Positions 51,854 through 60,660 are shown, counted from the stretch's first letter. The stretch: 64,000 nucleotides of DNA from Stutzerimonas stutzeri (GCF_002909485.1 NZ_PPXG01000003.1:310001-374000); one strand, 5' to 3'. Numbers and translations are program-made. The notes: a model not told the origin generated them from the letters alone.

Positions 51854-52459
51854 TCAGAAGTGATAGTTCAGACCCAGATAGGCCTGCTTGCTGCTGTGTA
51901 CGTCGATCGAGCCCAGCTTGCCGACGCCACGCTCGGACACTTCGGTACCGGCGTTGCTGCGCAGGTAACGGTAGCCGGCTTCCACCGAGGTGTTGTCGCC
52001 GAGCTTCTGCAGGATACCGGCCTGCAGGCCTACCAGGTAGCCGATATCGCTGTCACGGGTGTAACCCTTGGACTCGTTCTCCAGCTTGGTCAGACCGGCG
52101 CTGGCGCCACCGAACAGGCGGGTGGTGTCACCCAGCGGAACGAACATGTCGTAGCTGCCGATCAGGTTCTGCTGACGCAGCTTGAGGCTGCTGCCGTAAT
52201 CGTCGGAGACGTTCTCGTAGGTCATGTAGTAGCGGGCCTCGTCGGTCATCTGACCGGCGCGTACGCCCCAGGTGCCACTGTTCTTGATCACGTCATCGAA
52301 GCGGTTCTTGCCGTCCATGTTCTGCTTCAGCGAGCTGGAGCGATCAGTGTTGACGGTGCTTTTGCCCCAGGTGAAACCGGCGAAGTTCTCAGCGGCGTGG
52401 GCGCCGAAGCTGAAGATGCCGAGGGTGGTGGCGAGGGCCAGAGTGCTAAGTTTTTTCAT
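51854..52459 (-). CDS. oprH: Outer-membrane protein OprH
   Basis: A 201-residue protein with a signal peptide ending FGAHA. The sequence follows OprH closely: NFAGFTWGKSTVNTDRSSSL, GTWGVRAGQMTDEARYYMTY, LFGGASAGLTKLENESKGYT, RDSDIGYLVGLQAGILQKLG and VEAGYRYLRSNAGTE, ending with a terminal Phe in GLNYHF. OprH is an eight-stranded barrel that binds lipopolysaccharide and stabilises it at low Mg2+. First gene of oprH-phoP-phoQ; preceded by the PhoP-box array. Confidence 0.94.
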   Translation of the reverse strand: MKKLSTLALATTLGIFSFGAHAAENFAGFTWGKSTVNTDRSSSLKQNMDGKNRFDDVIKNSGTWGVRAGQMTDEARYYMTYENVSDDYGSSLKLRQQNLIGSYDMFVPLGDTTRLFGGASAGLTKLENESKGYTRDSDIGYLVGLQAGILQKLGDNTSVEAGYRYLRSNAGTEVSERGVGKLGSIDVHSSKQAYLGLNYHF

Positions 52460-52502
52460 CGGTGACTCCTTTTCAGGCAGCGGGATACTGACGGCCCCTA
52501 GC

Positions 52503-52555
52503 CTGAACGGTTGTCACTGAACCCTTCCTGAACCCAGCCTGAACCTGCGCTGAAC
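52503..52555 (-). promoter_or_regulatory. PhoP-box array upstream of oprH
   Basis: On the minus strand GTTCAG occurs five times, at 52503, 52517, 52528, 52539 and 52550 (lower coordinate of each copy). The last four are spaced exactly 11 bases apart, one helical turn, the hexamer-N5-hexamer geometry of PhoP sites. The array ends about 45 bases before the oprH start. Confidence 0.75.
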
Positions 52556-52594
52556 GAACGCCTCCTGCGGTGCCGTTGGTCTGCTTCCAGGCTT

Positions 52595-52990
52595 TCAAGC
52601 GATCTGCTGCGGCTCGCTCTGCTCGTCCATATCGACGTCATTATCCGGGTAGCTGCGCAGCATCGGCGGCTGCTCGGCATCGTCGATCCACCATTGCAGC
52701 TCGGCCTCGACGCGGGTGCCGTCAGCAATGCCGAGTCGGTTGCTCAGCGGGCATTGCTGCGTTTCAGTAGCGATCAGGGTGCCGCTCTGGGCGGTCTGGG
52801 AATTGCCGGCGCTGCCGCTGGAGCGGACCTTGAGGCGAAAGCGGACCTGCTGACCACTGCCCTTGAAGCACAGGGCCAGGGACAAACGGTTTTGCTCGAC
52901 AGGTTGCAATTCGAGGCTGGCGTTCACAGCGCCTTCGGCAGGTGCGGGGGTGGCTGCAAGCAGCCAGGTGGCGAGGGTCATGGTCAGCAT
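52595..52990 (-). CDS. csgH: Curli assembly protein CsgH-like
   Basis: A 131-residue protein with a signal peptide of about 20 residues (LTMTLATWLLAATPAPAEG) and a single immunoglobulin-like beta domain: SLELQPVEQNRLSLALCFKG, VRFRLKVRSSGSAGNSQTAQ, then a conserved second Cys (TQQCPLSN) that can pair with the first. CsgH and CsgC inhibit premature amyloid formation in the periplasm. It follows csgA on the same strand by 45 bases. The very acidic tail (DNDVDMDEQSEP) is unusual. Confidence 0.75.
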   Translation of the reverse strand: MLTMTLATWLLAATPAPAEGAVNASLELQPVEQNRLSLALCFKGSGQQVRFRLKVRSSGSAGNSQTAQSGTLIATETQQCPLSNRLGIADGTRVEAELQWWIDDAEQPPMLRSYPDNDVDMDEQSEPQQIA

Positions 52991-53035
52991 CCGTTCTGTT
53001 TCCGTTGAAGCCGGTCCGTGGCTGGGCTTGTCGTT

Positions 53036-53917
53036 TTACTGCTGGACGATGGATGCGCTGTTGCCGGTACCGCTCTGGTGGATCGCTGCCACGCCCGGCA
53101 GACGGGTGTAATCGTTGGCCGGCAGGTTCTGGCGAATCATCGCCTCGTTGGCGCTGCCCATCTGCGTGATGGTGGCTTGATGGCTGTAGTTGCCCTGTTC
53201 GATGCTCGCCACGTTGTCGTTGCCGTTCTGGACTACCGTGGCCTGGTTGGACATGTAAGTCTGCGCGATATCGACGCTGTTGCCACTGCCGGTTGACGAG
53301 CCGCTGATGCGGCCACCGAAGCCATTCTGGTCGACCGTCAGCAAGTTACTGTCGCCACTCTGGGTGAAGTCGAGTTCGTTGTGGTAGTCGCGTTGATGGA
53401 TGTCGGCGACGTTATAGGTGCCGACCTGGGCAAGCGTCATACGGTTGCCGTCGCCCTGAAAGATGTCAGCCATGTTGCCCAGGCCGTCCTGGGACACATT
53501 CAGGCGGGCACCTTCGTAGTATCCCTGCTGGCTGAAGGTCAGCTGGTTGTTGTCGCCGCGCTGCTCGACCTGCGCGTTGACGAAGCTGGTCTGGCTGGCA
53601 GTGATCTGGTTGCCGTTGCCGACGCTGCTGGCATTTAGCGTGCTGGTGCGTCCGGTCTGTTCGACGGTGGCGACGTTGGCATTGCCGACTTGCTGAAGGT
53701 TGGCGACCTTGAAGTAAGCCTCGCCAACCTGAGTGACGCTGGCGAAATTGAGGTTGCCGGTCTGGCTGACGTCTATCGCGCTGGAGTCGACCAGGCCGGT
53801 CTGTTGCAGTTCGGCCACGTTGTCCGTGCCGACCTGTTCCAGCTCGATGCTGTTTTGCGCAAACGCCTGAGCGGCGCCGAGTGCGAGAATGGAAGCGATT
53901 ACTGTGGGCTTGAACAT
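53036..53917 (-). CDS. csgA: Major curlin CsgA with many repeats
   Basis: A 293-residue secreted amyloid subunit. The signal peptide ends AAQAFA. The mature part is a chain of about 12 curlin repeats of roughly 20-24 residues with alternating Gln and Asn ladders (IELEQVGTDNVAELQQTG, ANLQQVGNANVATVEQTG, ATVVQNGNDNVASIEQGN, ATITQMGSANEAMIRQN). Enterobacterial CsgA has five repeats in about 150 residues, so this is an extended form. Which of the two curlins is A and which is B is inferred from size and order. It lies 17 bases after csgB. Confidence 0.85.
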   Translation of the reverse strand: MFKPTVIASILALGAAQAFAQNSIELEQVGTDNVAELQQTGLVDSSAIDVSQTGNLNFASVTQVGEAYFKVANLQQVGNANVATVEQTGRTSTLNASSVGNGNQITASQTSFVNAQVEQRGDNNQLTFSQQGYYEGARLNVSQDGLGNMADIFQGDGNRMTLAQVGTYNVADIHQRDYHNELDFTQSGDSNLLTVDQNGFGGRISGSSTGSGNSVDIAQTYMSNQATVVQNGNDNVASIEQGNYSHQATITQMGSANEAMIRQNLPANDYTRLPGVAAIHQSGTGNSASIVQQ

Positions 53918-53934
53918 GTGATTCTCCGTGGCCT

Positions 53935-54420
53935 TTAGCGACCTTGCACAATGTTTATCTGTTGGCCGGTGCCGTATTGCGTGACGGCACTGCGCTGGCC
54001 GCTACCGGCCTGTTCGATGCGAGCGTCGTTGTATGCGCCGTATTGGCTGATGGTGGCCTGGTTGTCGCTGCCAGTCTGGAGGATCTCGGCGAAGTTGCCG
54101 TGGCCAGCCTGTTCGATGATTGCCAGCAGGTTTTCGCCATGCTGGAGAATGAAGGCTTCCTGGTCGCTGCCTTGTTGCAATACCTGCGCGTTGAGTGCCT
54201 GACCGGTCTGCACAAGCTCGGCGAGGTTGCCCTGACCCTGTTGCTGTACAAAGGCCGCCTTGGCATCGGACAGCTGCGAAGTGGAGCTTGCACTTAGCAC
54301 GCCGCGGTCTGGCGCGAGATCGCCGTTATCCATCAGATCCATCGCCATCAGCGGGGTGCTGGCGAAGCTGACGATCAGGGCGAGCAGGTGAGCGGCGCGG
54401 GGCAAATCAGAAGAAGTCAT
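53935..54420 (-). CDS. csgB: Minor curlin / nucleator CsgB
   Basis: A 161-residue protein with an N-terminal signal (LLALIVSFASTPLMA), a linker (DLMDNGDLAPDRGVLSA) and about five curlin repeats such as LAELVQTGQALNAQVLQQGS, AEILQTGSDNQATISQYG and ARIEQAGSGQRSAVTQYG. Position before csgA and a repeat number like E. coli CsgB support the nucleator role. The ATG follows a 12-base palindrome. Together with csgA and csgH it forms one operon. Confidence 0.82.
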   Translation of the reverse strand: MTSSDLPRAAHLLALIVSFASTPLMAMDLMDNGDLAPDRGVLSASSTSQLSDAKAAFVQQQGQGNLAELVQTGQALNAQVLQQGSDQEAFILQHGENLLAIIEQAGHGNFAEILQTGSDNQATISQYGAYNDARIEQAGSGQRSAVTQYGTGQQINIVQGR

Positions 54421-54531
54421 CGGTATATACCGTAGGCAGTGGTCGCGATTCTTGAACGCTGGGTACGGTTTGAATATCCATCCGACGATGGAAAAAGGAT
54501 GGCGGAAAACGCCATATAGGGATTAATCCCT
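54421..54531. promoter_or_regulatory. Three palindromes in the csgD-csgB gap
   Basis: CGGTATATACCG (54421-54432) ends at the csgB ATG. ATGGCG-N5-CGCCAT (54499-54515) and the perfect AGGGATTAATCCCT (54518-54531) lie about 80-110 bases upstream. They are likely operators for CsgD or another regulator, or leader structures; I could not match them to a known consensus. Confidence 0.4.
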
Positions 54532-54635
54532 GACGCTACCGCACGACCGGTAAGTCGCTCACGATGACGTCAGCGACGTGCTGTTCCGGCAGCGCACGAT
54601 GCCAATCAGTGCGCTGCCGGATGGGCAGCAAACGA

Positions 54636-55292
54636 TCAGGCGCGGCAGGACTTGTCCCAGTCCAGATGGCTGCGCAGCAGATATGCCGCCTCGGCGCGAT
54701 TGGATGCGCCGATTTTGCGCAGCAGGTTGTGGATATGGCTTTTGATGGTGTGAGGACTCAGGCACAGCTGTTCGGCGATTTCGGCATTGGACAAACCCTT
54801 GCCCGCCAGGCTGAGGATTTCCCGTTCGCGCAGCGTCAGGCTGGACTTGGTCTCGGCAAGCTGGCGCATGCGTCGCCACTGGCCCAGCAGTCGCTCGGTA
54901 AGCACCCTTGGCAGCCAGTCACCACCTTTTAGCAGCACCCGGATACCCTCGAGTAGATGCTCGCGGGTTGCATGGCTGTAGAACACCCCTCGAATGACCG
55001 GGTGCTTTTCCACCAGCTGCTCGGCCTGTTCGGGAACGATGTTCACCAGTGCCACCGGTGTGTGTTCGTCGAGTTGGTCGATCAAGCTGGAAATCTGTTC
55101 GGCTTCGCTGTGTCCGGCGTCGACCAGAAACAGGTCGGCCCCACGATGCTCCGATGATTCCAGTCCGGCGAGTGAAACTTCGACCTGCGCCTGCTCGCCG
55201 AGAAAATGGCGAAAGAACAACCCAAGCAGCTCATTGCCGGTTAATAGCGTGACAGTTGGGGAGGATATGTCCCGCGTAAGATCCGCATCCAT
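54636..55292 (-). CDS. csgD: CsgD-like LuxR-family regulator of curli
   Basis: A 218-residue regulator. The N-terminal half is a degenerate receiver domain (GADLFLVDAGHSEAEQISSL) without a clear phosphorylation pocket. The C-terminal LuxR helix-turn-helix is LTLREREILSLAGKGLSNAE, IAEQLCLSPHTIKSHIHNL. E. coli CsgD is 216 residues and has the same layout. It is 215 bases upstream of csgB on the same strand, so it may read through or act on the palindromes between. In enterobacteria CsgD is raised by c-di-GMP; that link is not shown here. Confidence 0.85.
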   Translation of the reverse strand: MDADLTRDISSPTVTLLTGNELLGLFFRHFLGEQAQVEVSLAGLESSEHRGADLFLVDAGHSEAEQISSLIDQLDEHTPVALVNIVPEQAEQLVEKHPVIRGVFYSHATREHLLEGIRVLLKGGDWLPRVLTERLLGQWRRMRQLAETKSSLTLREREILSLAGKGLSNAEIAEQLCLSPHTIKSHIHNLLRKIGASNRAEAAYLLRSHLDWDKSCRA

Positions 55293-55484
55293 GTTCGGTA
55301 CCTAGTCAGTCGGGCGTGATTGATTAAAAAGTTACTAAACGACCAGCACCTTGCAGCGAAGTTCAGCCCAGAGATGGCAAACGGGCATTATCTGGCCAGT
55401 GCGTGCGCAACACGGTCGAGGGGCGAGTGAGCCGTCTGGAAGAGCGGGCGTTTTTGCACCGGTTGGTGCTGCTAAGGTAGAAGC

Positions 55485-57200
55485 ATGATTGCGTCCAACT
55501 CTGCCGTTTCTTCTCGTGAGCTGACCCTGCGCGCGCTCCTGACCGGGCTGCTGCTGGGTGCGTTGCTGGCACCGTCGAATGTTTACTCGGGCCTCAAAAT
55601 CGGCTGGTCGTTCAATATGTCGATCATTGCGCTGCTGATCGGCTTCGCCTTCTGGCAGAGCGTTTCCGTCACCTTTGGCCGGCCGCGCTGGTCGTTGCTC
55701 GAAAGCAACATCAACCAGACCACGGCCTCGTCCTGCGCCTCGATCATCTCCGGTGGGCTGGTGGCGCCGATTCCCGCCTACACGCTACTCACCGGTCAGC
55801 AGCTGGACAGCCTGCCGCTGATGGCCTGGGTGTTCTCGGTGAGCTTTCTCGGCATCTGGGTGGCCTGGTACCTGCGGCCATCGCTGATCGTCGCATCGGG
55901 GCTGCGCTTTCCCGAGGGCATGGCGACGTTGGCCACGCTGCAGCAGATCTACAGCCACGGTGCCGAGGCCGGACGCCGCCTCTGGGTGTTGGGCGGTGCT
56001 GCCGCGTTGGCTGCTGGCGCCAAGCTGAGCGACACCTTCTTCTGGGCGCTGCCGCGCTGGGCGCCGTCCTTGCAGCTTGAGCGGCTGACCTTCACCTTCG
56101 AGCCCTCGCTGCTGCTGCTCGGCTTCGGCGGCATCATCGGGCTGCGGGTCGGCCTGTCGCTGTTGCTCGGCGCGTTGCTGGCCTGGGGCCTGCTCGCGCC
56201 CTGGCTGCTGGCCGAAGGATTGGTTCGCTTGCCGGCTTCCGCTCAGGGGCCGCAGTTCGCTGCGCTGATCGAATGGTTGTTGTGGCCGGGCGTAAGTCTG
56301 ATGGTCTGCGCGACGCTGACTTCGCTGGGTCTGCGCCTGTTGCGATCTCGTTCGATCTCGGTACGTCGGCGCCCTCGGCTGCAGCGCCCGGAAGGCTGGC
56401 CGGTGGCGGGTTTCGTGCTGGCTGTGGTGCTGGTTGTGGTACTGCAAATCAGCCTGTTCGGCATTGATCCCTGGCTGGCGTTGCTGTCGATTCCGCTGGC
56501 GCTGCTGCTGGCGATGGTGGCCGCGCGGGTGGTCGGCGCCACCGGGATTCCGCCAATTGGTGCCATCGGCCAGCTGTCGCAGTTGAGCTTCGGCGTGTTC
56601 GCGCCGGGCCAGGTGCCAGTGAATTTGATGAGCGCCAACACCGCCGGTGGTGCAGCCGGGCAGTGCACCGATCTGCTCAACGACTTCAAGGTTGGTCACG
56701 CCATCGGTGCGGCGCCGGGACGCCAGGCGGTGGCGCAGTGCTTTGGCATTCTGCTGGGCAGCCTGGTGGGCGTGCTGGCCTATCAGCTGTTGATTCCCGA
56801 TCCGCAGAGCATGCTGATTACCCCTGAATGGCCGGCACCAGCTGTTGCGACCTGGAAGGCAGTGGCCGAAGCACTGACTGGCGGCCTCGGCGCGCTTGCT
56901 GCCGACGTGCGCTGGGCGATGTTGGTTGGCGCGCTCTGTGGTGTGCTGCTCGGTACGCTCGAGGGTCTGTTGCCCGAGCGGCGCTCGCGTTGGCTGCCGA
57001 GCTCCGCGGCGCTCGGCCTGGCGTTCATCATTCCGGCCTCGATTTCGCTGATGATGACTTTTGGCGCCTTGCTCGCCTGGGCTTTCGCGTCACGCTGGCG
57101 CAGCCTCGGCGAGCGCTTCGTGATCGTCGCCGCAGCTGGACTGGTGGCGGGCGAAAGCATGGCCGGGGTCGGGGCATCACTCTGGCAACTGCTGCGCTGA
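55485..57200 (+). CDS. OPT-family oligopeptide (or metal-chelate) transporter
   Basis: A 571-residue protein with about 14-16 hydrophobic helices. OPT motifs are SNVYSGLKIGWSFNMSIIAL and SLLESNINQTTASSCASIISGG near the N-terminus, PEGMATLATLQQIY in the middle, and NLMSANTAGGAAGQCTDLLN in the second half. The family moves small peptides or siderophore/metal complexes with protons. Divergent from csgD; no partner genes. Confidence 0.9.
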   Translation: MIASNSAVSSRELTLRALLTGLLLGALLAPSNVYSGLKIGWSFNMSIIALLIGFAFWQSVSVTFGRPRWSLLESNINQTTASSCASIISGGLVAPIPAYTLLTGQQLDSLPLMAWVFSVSFLGIWVAWYLRPSLIVASGLRFPEGMATLATLQQIYSHGAEAGRRLWVLGGAAALAAGAKLSDTFFWALPRWAPSLQLERLTFTFEPSLLLLGFGGIIGLRVGLSLLLGALLAWGLLAPWLLAEGLVRLPASAQGPQFAALIEWLLWPGVSLMVCATLTSLGLRLLRSRSISVRRRPRLQRPEGWPVAGFVLAVVLVVVLQISLFGIDPWLALLSIPLALLLAMVAARVVGATGIPPIGAIGQLSQLSFGVFAPGQVPVNLMSANTAGGAAGQCTDLLNDFKVGHAIGAAPGRQAVAQCFGILLGSLVGVLAYQLLIPDPQSMLITPEWPAPAVATWKAVAEALTGGLGALAADVRWAMLVGALCGVLLGTLEGLLPERRSRWLPSSAALGLAFIIPASISLMMTFGALLAWAFASRWRSLGERFVIVAAAGLVAGESMAGVGASLWQLLR

Positions 57201-57268
57201 TTGGTGCAATGCCTGAATTAAAGCGTCGCGCGGCCTGTCGTAACCCTTGTACTCATCAGGGGAGAGCC

Positions 57269-58336
57269 ATGTCCATGCCAACACCGCAGAACGATGCGAA
57301 GAAGGTTGCCAATCGGGCCATTGTGCAGGCCGCAGTGCTTGCCGCGGTGGTGCTGCTGAGCATCGTCGCCTGGTTGGCCTTCGATTTTCTGTTGCTGTTG
57401 TTCGCATCGATTCTCTTTGGCGTGTTGATTCACGGCGTAAGTCAGTGGATCAGTGATCACACCGCCATGCCCTACAAGGCGGCCATGCCGGTCTTCTTCG
57501 TGGTGATGCTGCTCGCCCTTGGCGGCGGTGGCTGGCTGGTCGCACCAAATATTGCCGAGCAGGCCGATGCCCTGTCCGATTCTCTGCCACAGGCTGTCGA
57601 GCAGCTGCGCGAACGTGCCGAGCAGCTGCCTTGGGCCAATCAATTGCTGCAGCAGCGCGAACGCCTTGAGGACTCGCTGCCCGATGGATCGAGTGCCTTC
57701 AGTGTGGTGACCAAGGTGATGGGCTCGGTGGTGGGGGCTTTGAGTAGTTTCGTCATCGCGTTCGCGATCGGCATCTGTCTGGCCATCAACCCGAAGATAT
57801 ATGTGAGCGGGCTGTTGAAGCTGATCCCCCTGGGCTACCGCCTGCGCGCTGCCGAAGTGCTCGACGAAACCGGCGCAACGTTGCGTGCCTGGTTGCTGGC
57901 CAAACTGCTGGAAATGCTGCTGATCGGCGTGCTGACAACCCTCGGTCTATGGCTGCTGGGTATCGAACTGGCGCTGGTGCTCGGGTTGATAGCCGGATTG
58001 CTGTCGTTCATCCCCAATATTGGCCCGGTGCTGGCAGTGATTCCGGCGCTCCTGCTGGCATCCCTCGAAGGCGGGCGCACGGTGCTCTACGTCGCCGGGC
58101 TCTACCTGTTCGTCCAGGCGCTGGAGAGCTACGTGTTCACGCCCTTGATGCAGCAACGCATTGTTTCGATCCCGCCAGCGTTGACCATCGCCGTGCAGTT
58201 GCTGTTCGGACTGCTCGCGGGAACCCTGGGCTTGCTGCTGGCCACGCCGCTAGCGGCGGCCGGCATGGTGCTGGTGCGTATGCTCTACGTAGAGGATCTG
58301 CTCGGTGATCGGCTCGATGCGACCGACGGTTCGTGA
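57269..58336 (+). CDS. AI-2E-family transporter (PerM/YdiK-like)
   Basis: A 355-residue membrane protein; the ATG at 57269 follows GGGGAGAG. The family core is VLGLIAGLLSFIPNIGPVLA and IPALLLASLEGG, with a helical periplasmic segment (ADALSDSLPQAVEQLRERAE). Members include TqsA-like exporters, but most are of unknown substrate and several act in sodium or drug efflux. The 68-base gap to the OPT gene may allow co-transcription. Confidence 0.9.
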   Translation: MSMPTPQNDAKKVANRAIVQAAVLAAVVLLSIVAWLAFDFLLLLFASILFGVLIHGVSQWISDHTAMPYKAAMPVFFVVMLLALGGGGWLVAPNIAEQADALSDSLPQAVEQLRERAEQLPWANQLLQQRERLEDSLPDGSSAFSVVTKVMGSVVGALSSFVIAFAIGICLAINPKIYVSGLLKLIPLGYRLRAAEVLDETGATLRAWLLAKLLEMLLIGVLTTLGLWLLGIELALVLGLIAGLLSFIPNIGPVLAVIPALLLASLEGGRTVLYVAGLYLFVQALESYVFTPLMQQRIVSIPPALTIAVQLLFGLLAGTLGLLLATPLAAAGMVLVRMLYVEDLLGDRLDATDGS

Positions 58337-58457
58337 TAAGACCGCTCTGGAATGGGGTTCGTCGGCCCTGTCATGTTTTGTAAAGTCTGACGAGGAAACC
58401 CTTGGCGGGTCCTGCTGCCGGATTACATGAACCCCCTGAAATATGCAGGAGACGATC

Positions 58458-58784
58458 ATGAGCATGCACAAGATTGCGGCATTCACTCTCGCCGGGCTGA
58501 TTTCCGGCGCGGCATTCGCGGCCGGCAACACTGGCACTGGCACCGATACCGGGCATCGCGACTCGATGGGTCACAGCACCGAGCAGCCTGGGACCATGGG
58601 CGGCACCGGCACCGGAATGGATTCGACTTCCGATACCGGCAAGATGCCGGACGAGACCGAGCGTCCGGCGACCACCACTGGTAGTGATCGTGGCGCCGGT
58701 GTTGACGCCAGTGGCGATGGTGCAACCGGCAAACAGGGCACCACCGGCACTGGTGGCGAAGGTGGTGAACGCGGCGCCTATTGA
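58458..58784 (+). CDS. Small secreted Gly/Thr-rich protein
   Basis: A 108-residue protein; the ATG follows AGGAG. The signal peptide ends SGAAFAAG. The rest is almost only Gly, Thr, Asp and Ser (NTGTGTDTGHRDSMGHS, TMGGTGTGMDSTSDTG), with no predicted fold. Probably disordered in the periplasm or secreted. I do not recognise the family. A terminator follows. Confidence 0.75.
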   Translation: MSMHKIAAFTLAGLISGAAFAAGNTGTGTDTGHRDSMGHSTEQPGTMGGTGTGMDSTSDTGKMPDETERPATTTGSDRGAGVDASGDGATGKQGTTGTGGEGGERGAY

Positions 58785-58801
58785 TCCACGCGGTGAAGCA
58801 T

Positions 58802-58845
58802 AACGGCCCGGCAGGCAGCGCTTGTCGGGCCGTTCTGCGTTTTTC
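58802..58845 (+). terminator. Terminator of the Gly/Thr-rich gene
   Basis: The nine-bp stem AACGGCCCG / CGGGCCGTT with a 15-base loop is followed by CTGCGTTTTT. Confidence 0.75.
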
Positions 58846-58934
58846 TAACCGCTCGGCTGCTTGTTGCACTGCGGGGGAAACCTTTGCTGGCGCATGTGTG
58901 CCGAAAGCGGACCAATCCTTATCGGAGGTGCACG

Positions 58935-59228
58935 ATGAGCATGCTGCGCTTGAGCGTTCTGCTGGTATCGCTGGCTGGCGCCTCGGCTGTCATGGCTGAC
59001 GGCACGGGCCCCACCCATCCAGAAAAGGCTCGCCAACATCCACTGGACAGCAGCGAACCACGCGGCGGGTCGGGCGAGCAGCCGCAGGATGCGGAGAAGC
59101 TCGAGGCGCCGATGCTGCAGCCGCGCCAGGCACCTACCGAGACGGATGTGCCGCCTATGCCCGAACCGCGTGATGAACGACCGGGGGCGGATGTAGATGC
59201 CGCGGGTAATCGGGTGCTGCGCAGCTAG
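58935..59228 (+). CDS. Small secreted Pro/Glu-rich protein
   Basis: A 97-residue protein with a strong GGAGG site and a signal peptide (LRLSVLLVSLAGASAVMA). The mature part is polar and Pro/Glu/Asp-rich (PRGGSGEQPQDAEKLEAPML, VPPMPEPRDERPGAD), with no cysteines. Probably intrinsically disordered and periplasmic. It pairs with the previous gene in kind but has its own terminator. Unknown function. Confidence 0.7.
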   Translation: MSMLRLSVLLVSLAGASAVMADGTGPTHPEKARQHPLDSSEPRGGSGEQPQDAEKLEAPMLQPRQAPTETDVPPMPEPRDERPGADVDAAGNRVLRS

Positions 59229-59271
59229 GCCAAGCTTAAGCCGAGAGCCAATCGGCCCAGGCGTGCAAACG

Positions 59272-59298
59272 AAAAAGGGAGGCCGAAGCCTCCCTTTT
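59272..59298. terminator. Bidirectional terminator before serA 3' end
   Basis: The stem AAAAGGGAGGC / GCCTCCCTTTT with a CGAA loop has A/T-runs on both sides. It serves the plus-strand secreted-protein gene and the convergent serA. Confidence 0.85.
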
Positions 59299-59321
59299 GT
59301 CAGTGCTGCCCGGTCAACGCA

Positions 59322-60551
59322 TCAGAACAGCACGCGGCTGCGGATGGTGCCGTTGACGTGCTGCAGCTTTTCCAGCGCCAGATCGGAGTACTCCTTGTCC
59401 ACGTCGATGACGACGTAGCCGACCTTCTCGTTGGTCTGCAGGAACTGGCCGCAGATGTTGATGCCGTTGTCGGCGAAGACCTTGTTGATCTCGCTCATCA
59501 CACCCGGAATGTTCTGGTGGATGTGCAGCAGGCGGTGCTTGCCCGGGTGCGACGGCAGGGCCACTTCCGGGAAGTTGACCGAGGACACCGAGGTGCCGTT
59601 GTCGCTGTACTTGACCAGTTTCTCTGCGACTTCCAGGCCGATGTTGGCCTGCGCTTCGGCAGTCGAGCCGCCGATGTGCGGGGTCAGGATCACGCGATCC
59701 AGTCCACGCAGCGGGCTTTCGAATTCCTCGTCGTTGGACTTCGGCTCGACCGGGAACACGTCGATGGCAGCGCCGATCAGATGCTCGTCCTTGATCGCAG
59801 CGGCCAGGTGATCCAGCTCGACCACGGTGCCGCGGGCAGCGTTGATCAGGATGGCGCCTTTCTTCATGGCGCGGATTTCCTTCTCGCCAATCATCCACTG
59901 GGTGGACGGCAGCTCGGGGACGTGCAGGGAGACGATGTCGCACATGCCCAGCAGCTCGTACAGCGAGCCGATCTGGGTGGCGTTGCCCAGCGGCAGCTTG
60001 GTCACCACGTCATAGAAGAAGACCTGCATGCCCAGCGCTTCGGCGAGTACCGACAGCTGGGTGCCGATTGAGCCGTAGCCGATGATGCCGAGCTTCTTGC
60101 CGCGGATCTCGAAGGAGTTGGCCGCCGACTTGATCCAGCCGCCGCGGTGGCAGGAGGCGTTCTTTTCCGGAATACCGCGTAGCAGCAGAATGGCTTCGGC
60201 CAACACCAGCTCGGCCACCGAACGGGTGTTGGAGTAGGGTGCGTTGAACACCGCGATGCCGCGTTCGCGGGCAGCGTTCAGGTCGACCTGATTGGTACCG
60301 ATGCAGAAACAGCCGACGGCGATGAGCTTCTTGGCAGCTTCGAAGACTTCCTCGGTGAGCTGGGTGCGCGAGCGGATGCCGATGAAATGGGCGTCGGCGA
60401 TCTTCTCCTTCAGCTCCTCGGTGGACAGCGCGCCCTTGAGGTACTCGATGTTGGTGTAGCCGGCCGCCTTGAGGGTGTCGACGGCGTTCTGGTGCACGCC
60501 TTCGAGAAGAAGAAACTTGATCTTGCTCTTGTCGAGAGAGGTCTGGCTCAT
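59322..60551 (-). CDS. serA: D-3-phosphoglycerate dehydrogenase SerA
   Basis: A 409-residue enzyme that oxidises 3-phosphoglycerate for serine synthesis and can reduce 2-oxoglutarate to D-2-hydroxyglutarate. NAD-binding GYGSIGTQLSVLAEALGM, catalytic Arg/Glu segments (AARGTVVELDHLA) and His in ILTPHIGGSTAEAQANIG are intact. A C-terminal ACT domain (YVVIDVDKEYSDLALEKLQH) binds serine for feedback control. The start at 60551 fits pseudomonad SerA better than an ATG six bases earlier. Divergent from the D-2-hydroxyglutarate dehydrogenase gene. Confidence 0.95.
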   Translation of the reverse strand: MSQTSLDKSKIKFLLLEGVHQNAVDTLKAAGYTNIEYLKGALSTEELKEKIADAHFIGIRSRTQLTEEVFEAAKKLIAVGCFCIGTNQVDLNAARERGIAVFNAPYSNTRSVAELVLAEAILLLRGIPEKNASCHRGGWIKSAANSFEIRGKKLGIIGYGSIGTQLSVLAEALGMQVFFYDVVTKLPLGNATQIGSLYELLGMCDIVSLHVPELPSTQWMIGEKEIRAMKKGAILINAARGTVVELDHLAAAIKDEHLIGAAIDVFPVEPKSNDEEFESPLRGLDRVILTPHIGGSTAEAQANIGLEVAEKLVKYSDNGTSVSSVNFPEVALPSHPGKHRLLHIHQNIPGVMSEINKVFADNGINICGQFLQTNEKVGYVVIDVDKEYSDLALEKLQHVNGTIRSRVLF

Positions 60552-60660
60552 CTGCATTAAAACCTTAAGGCCGAAGGATAGGACTGAAGTGTCCAGCGAA
60601 GGCTGGCCAACCCGTGATTAGCGGTGTCGGGAGTCTGCCGAGGCACGTTTCAAAGGGGGG

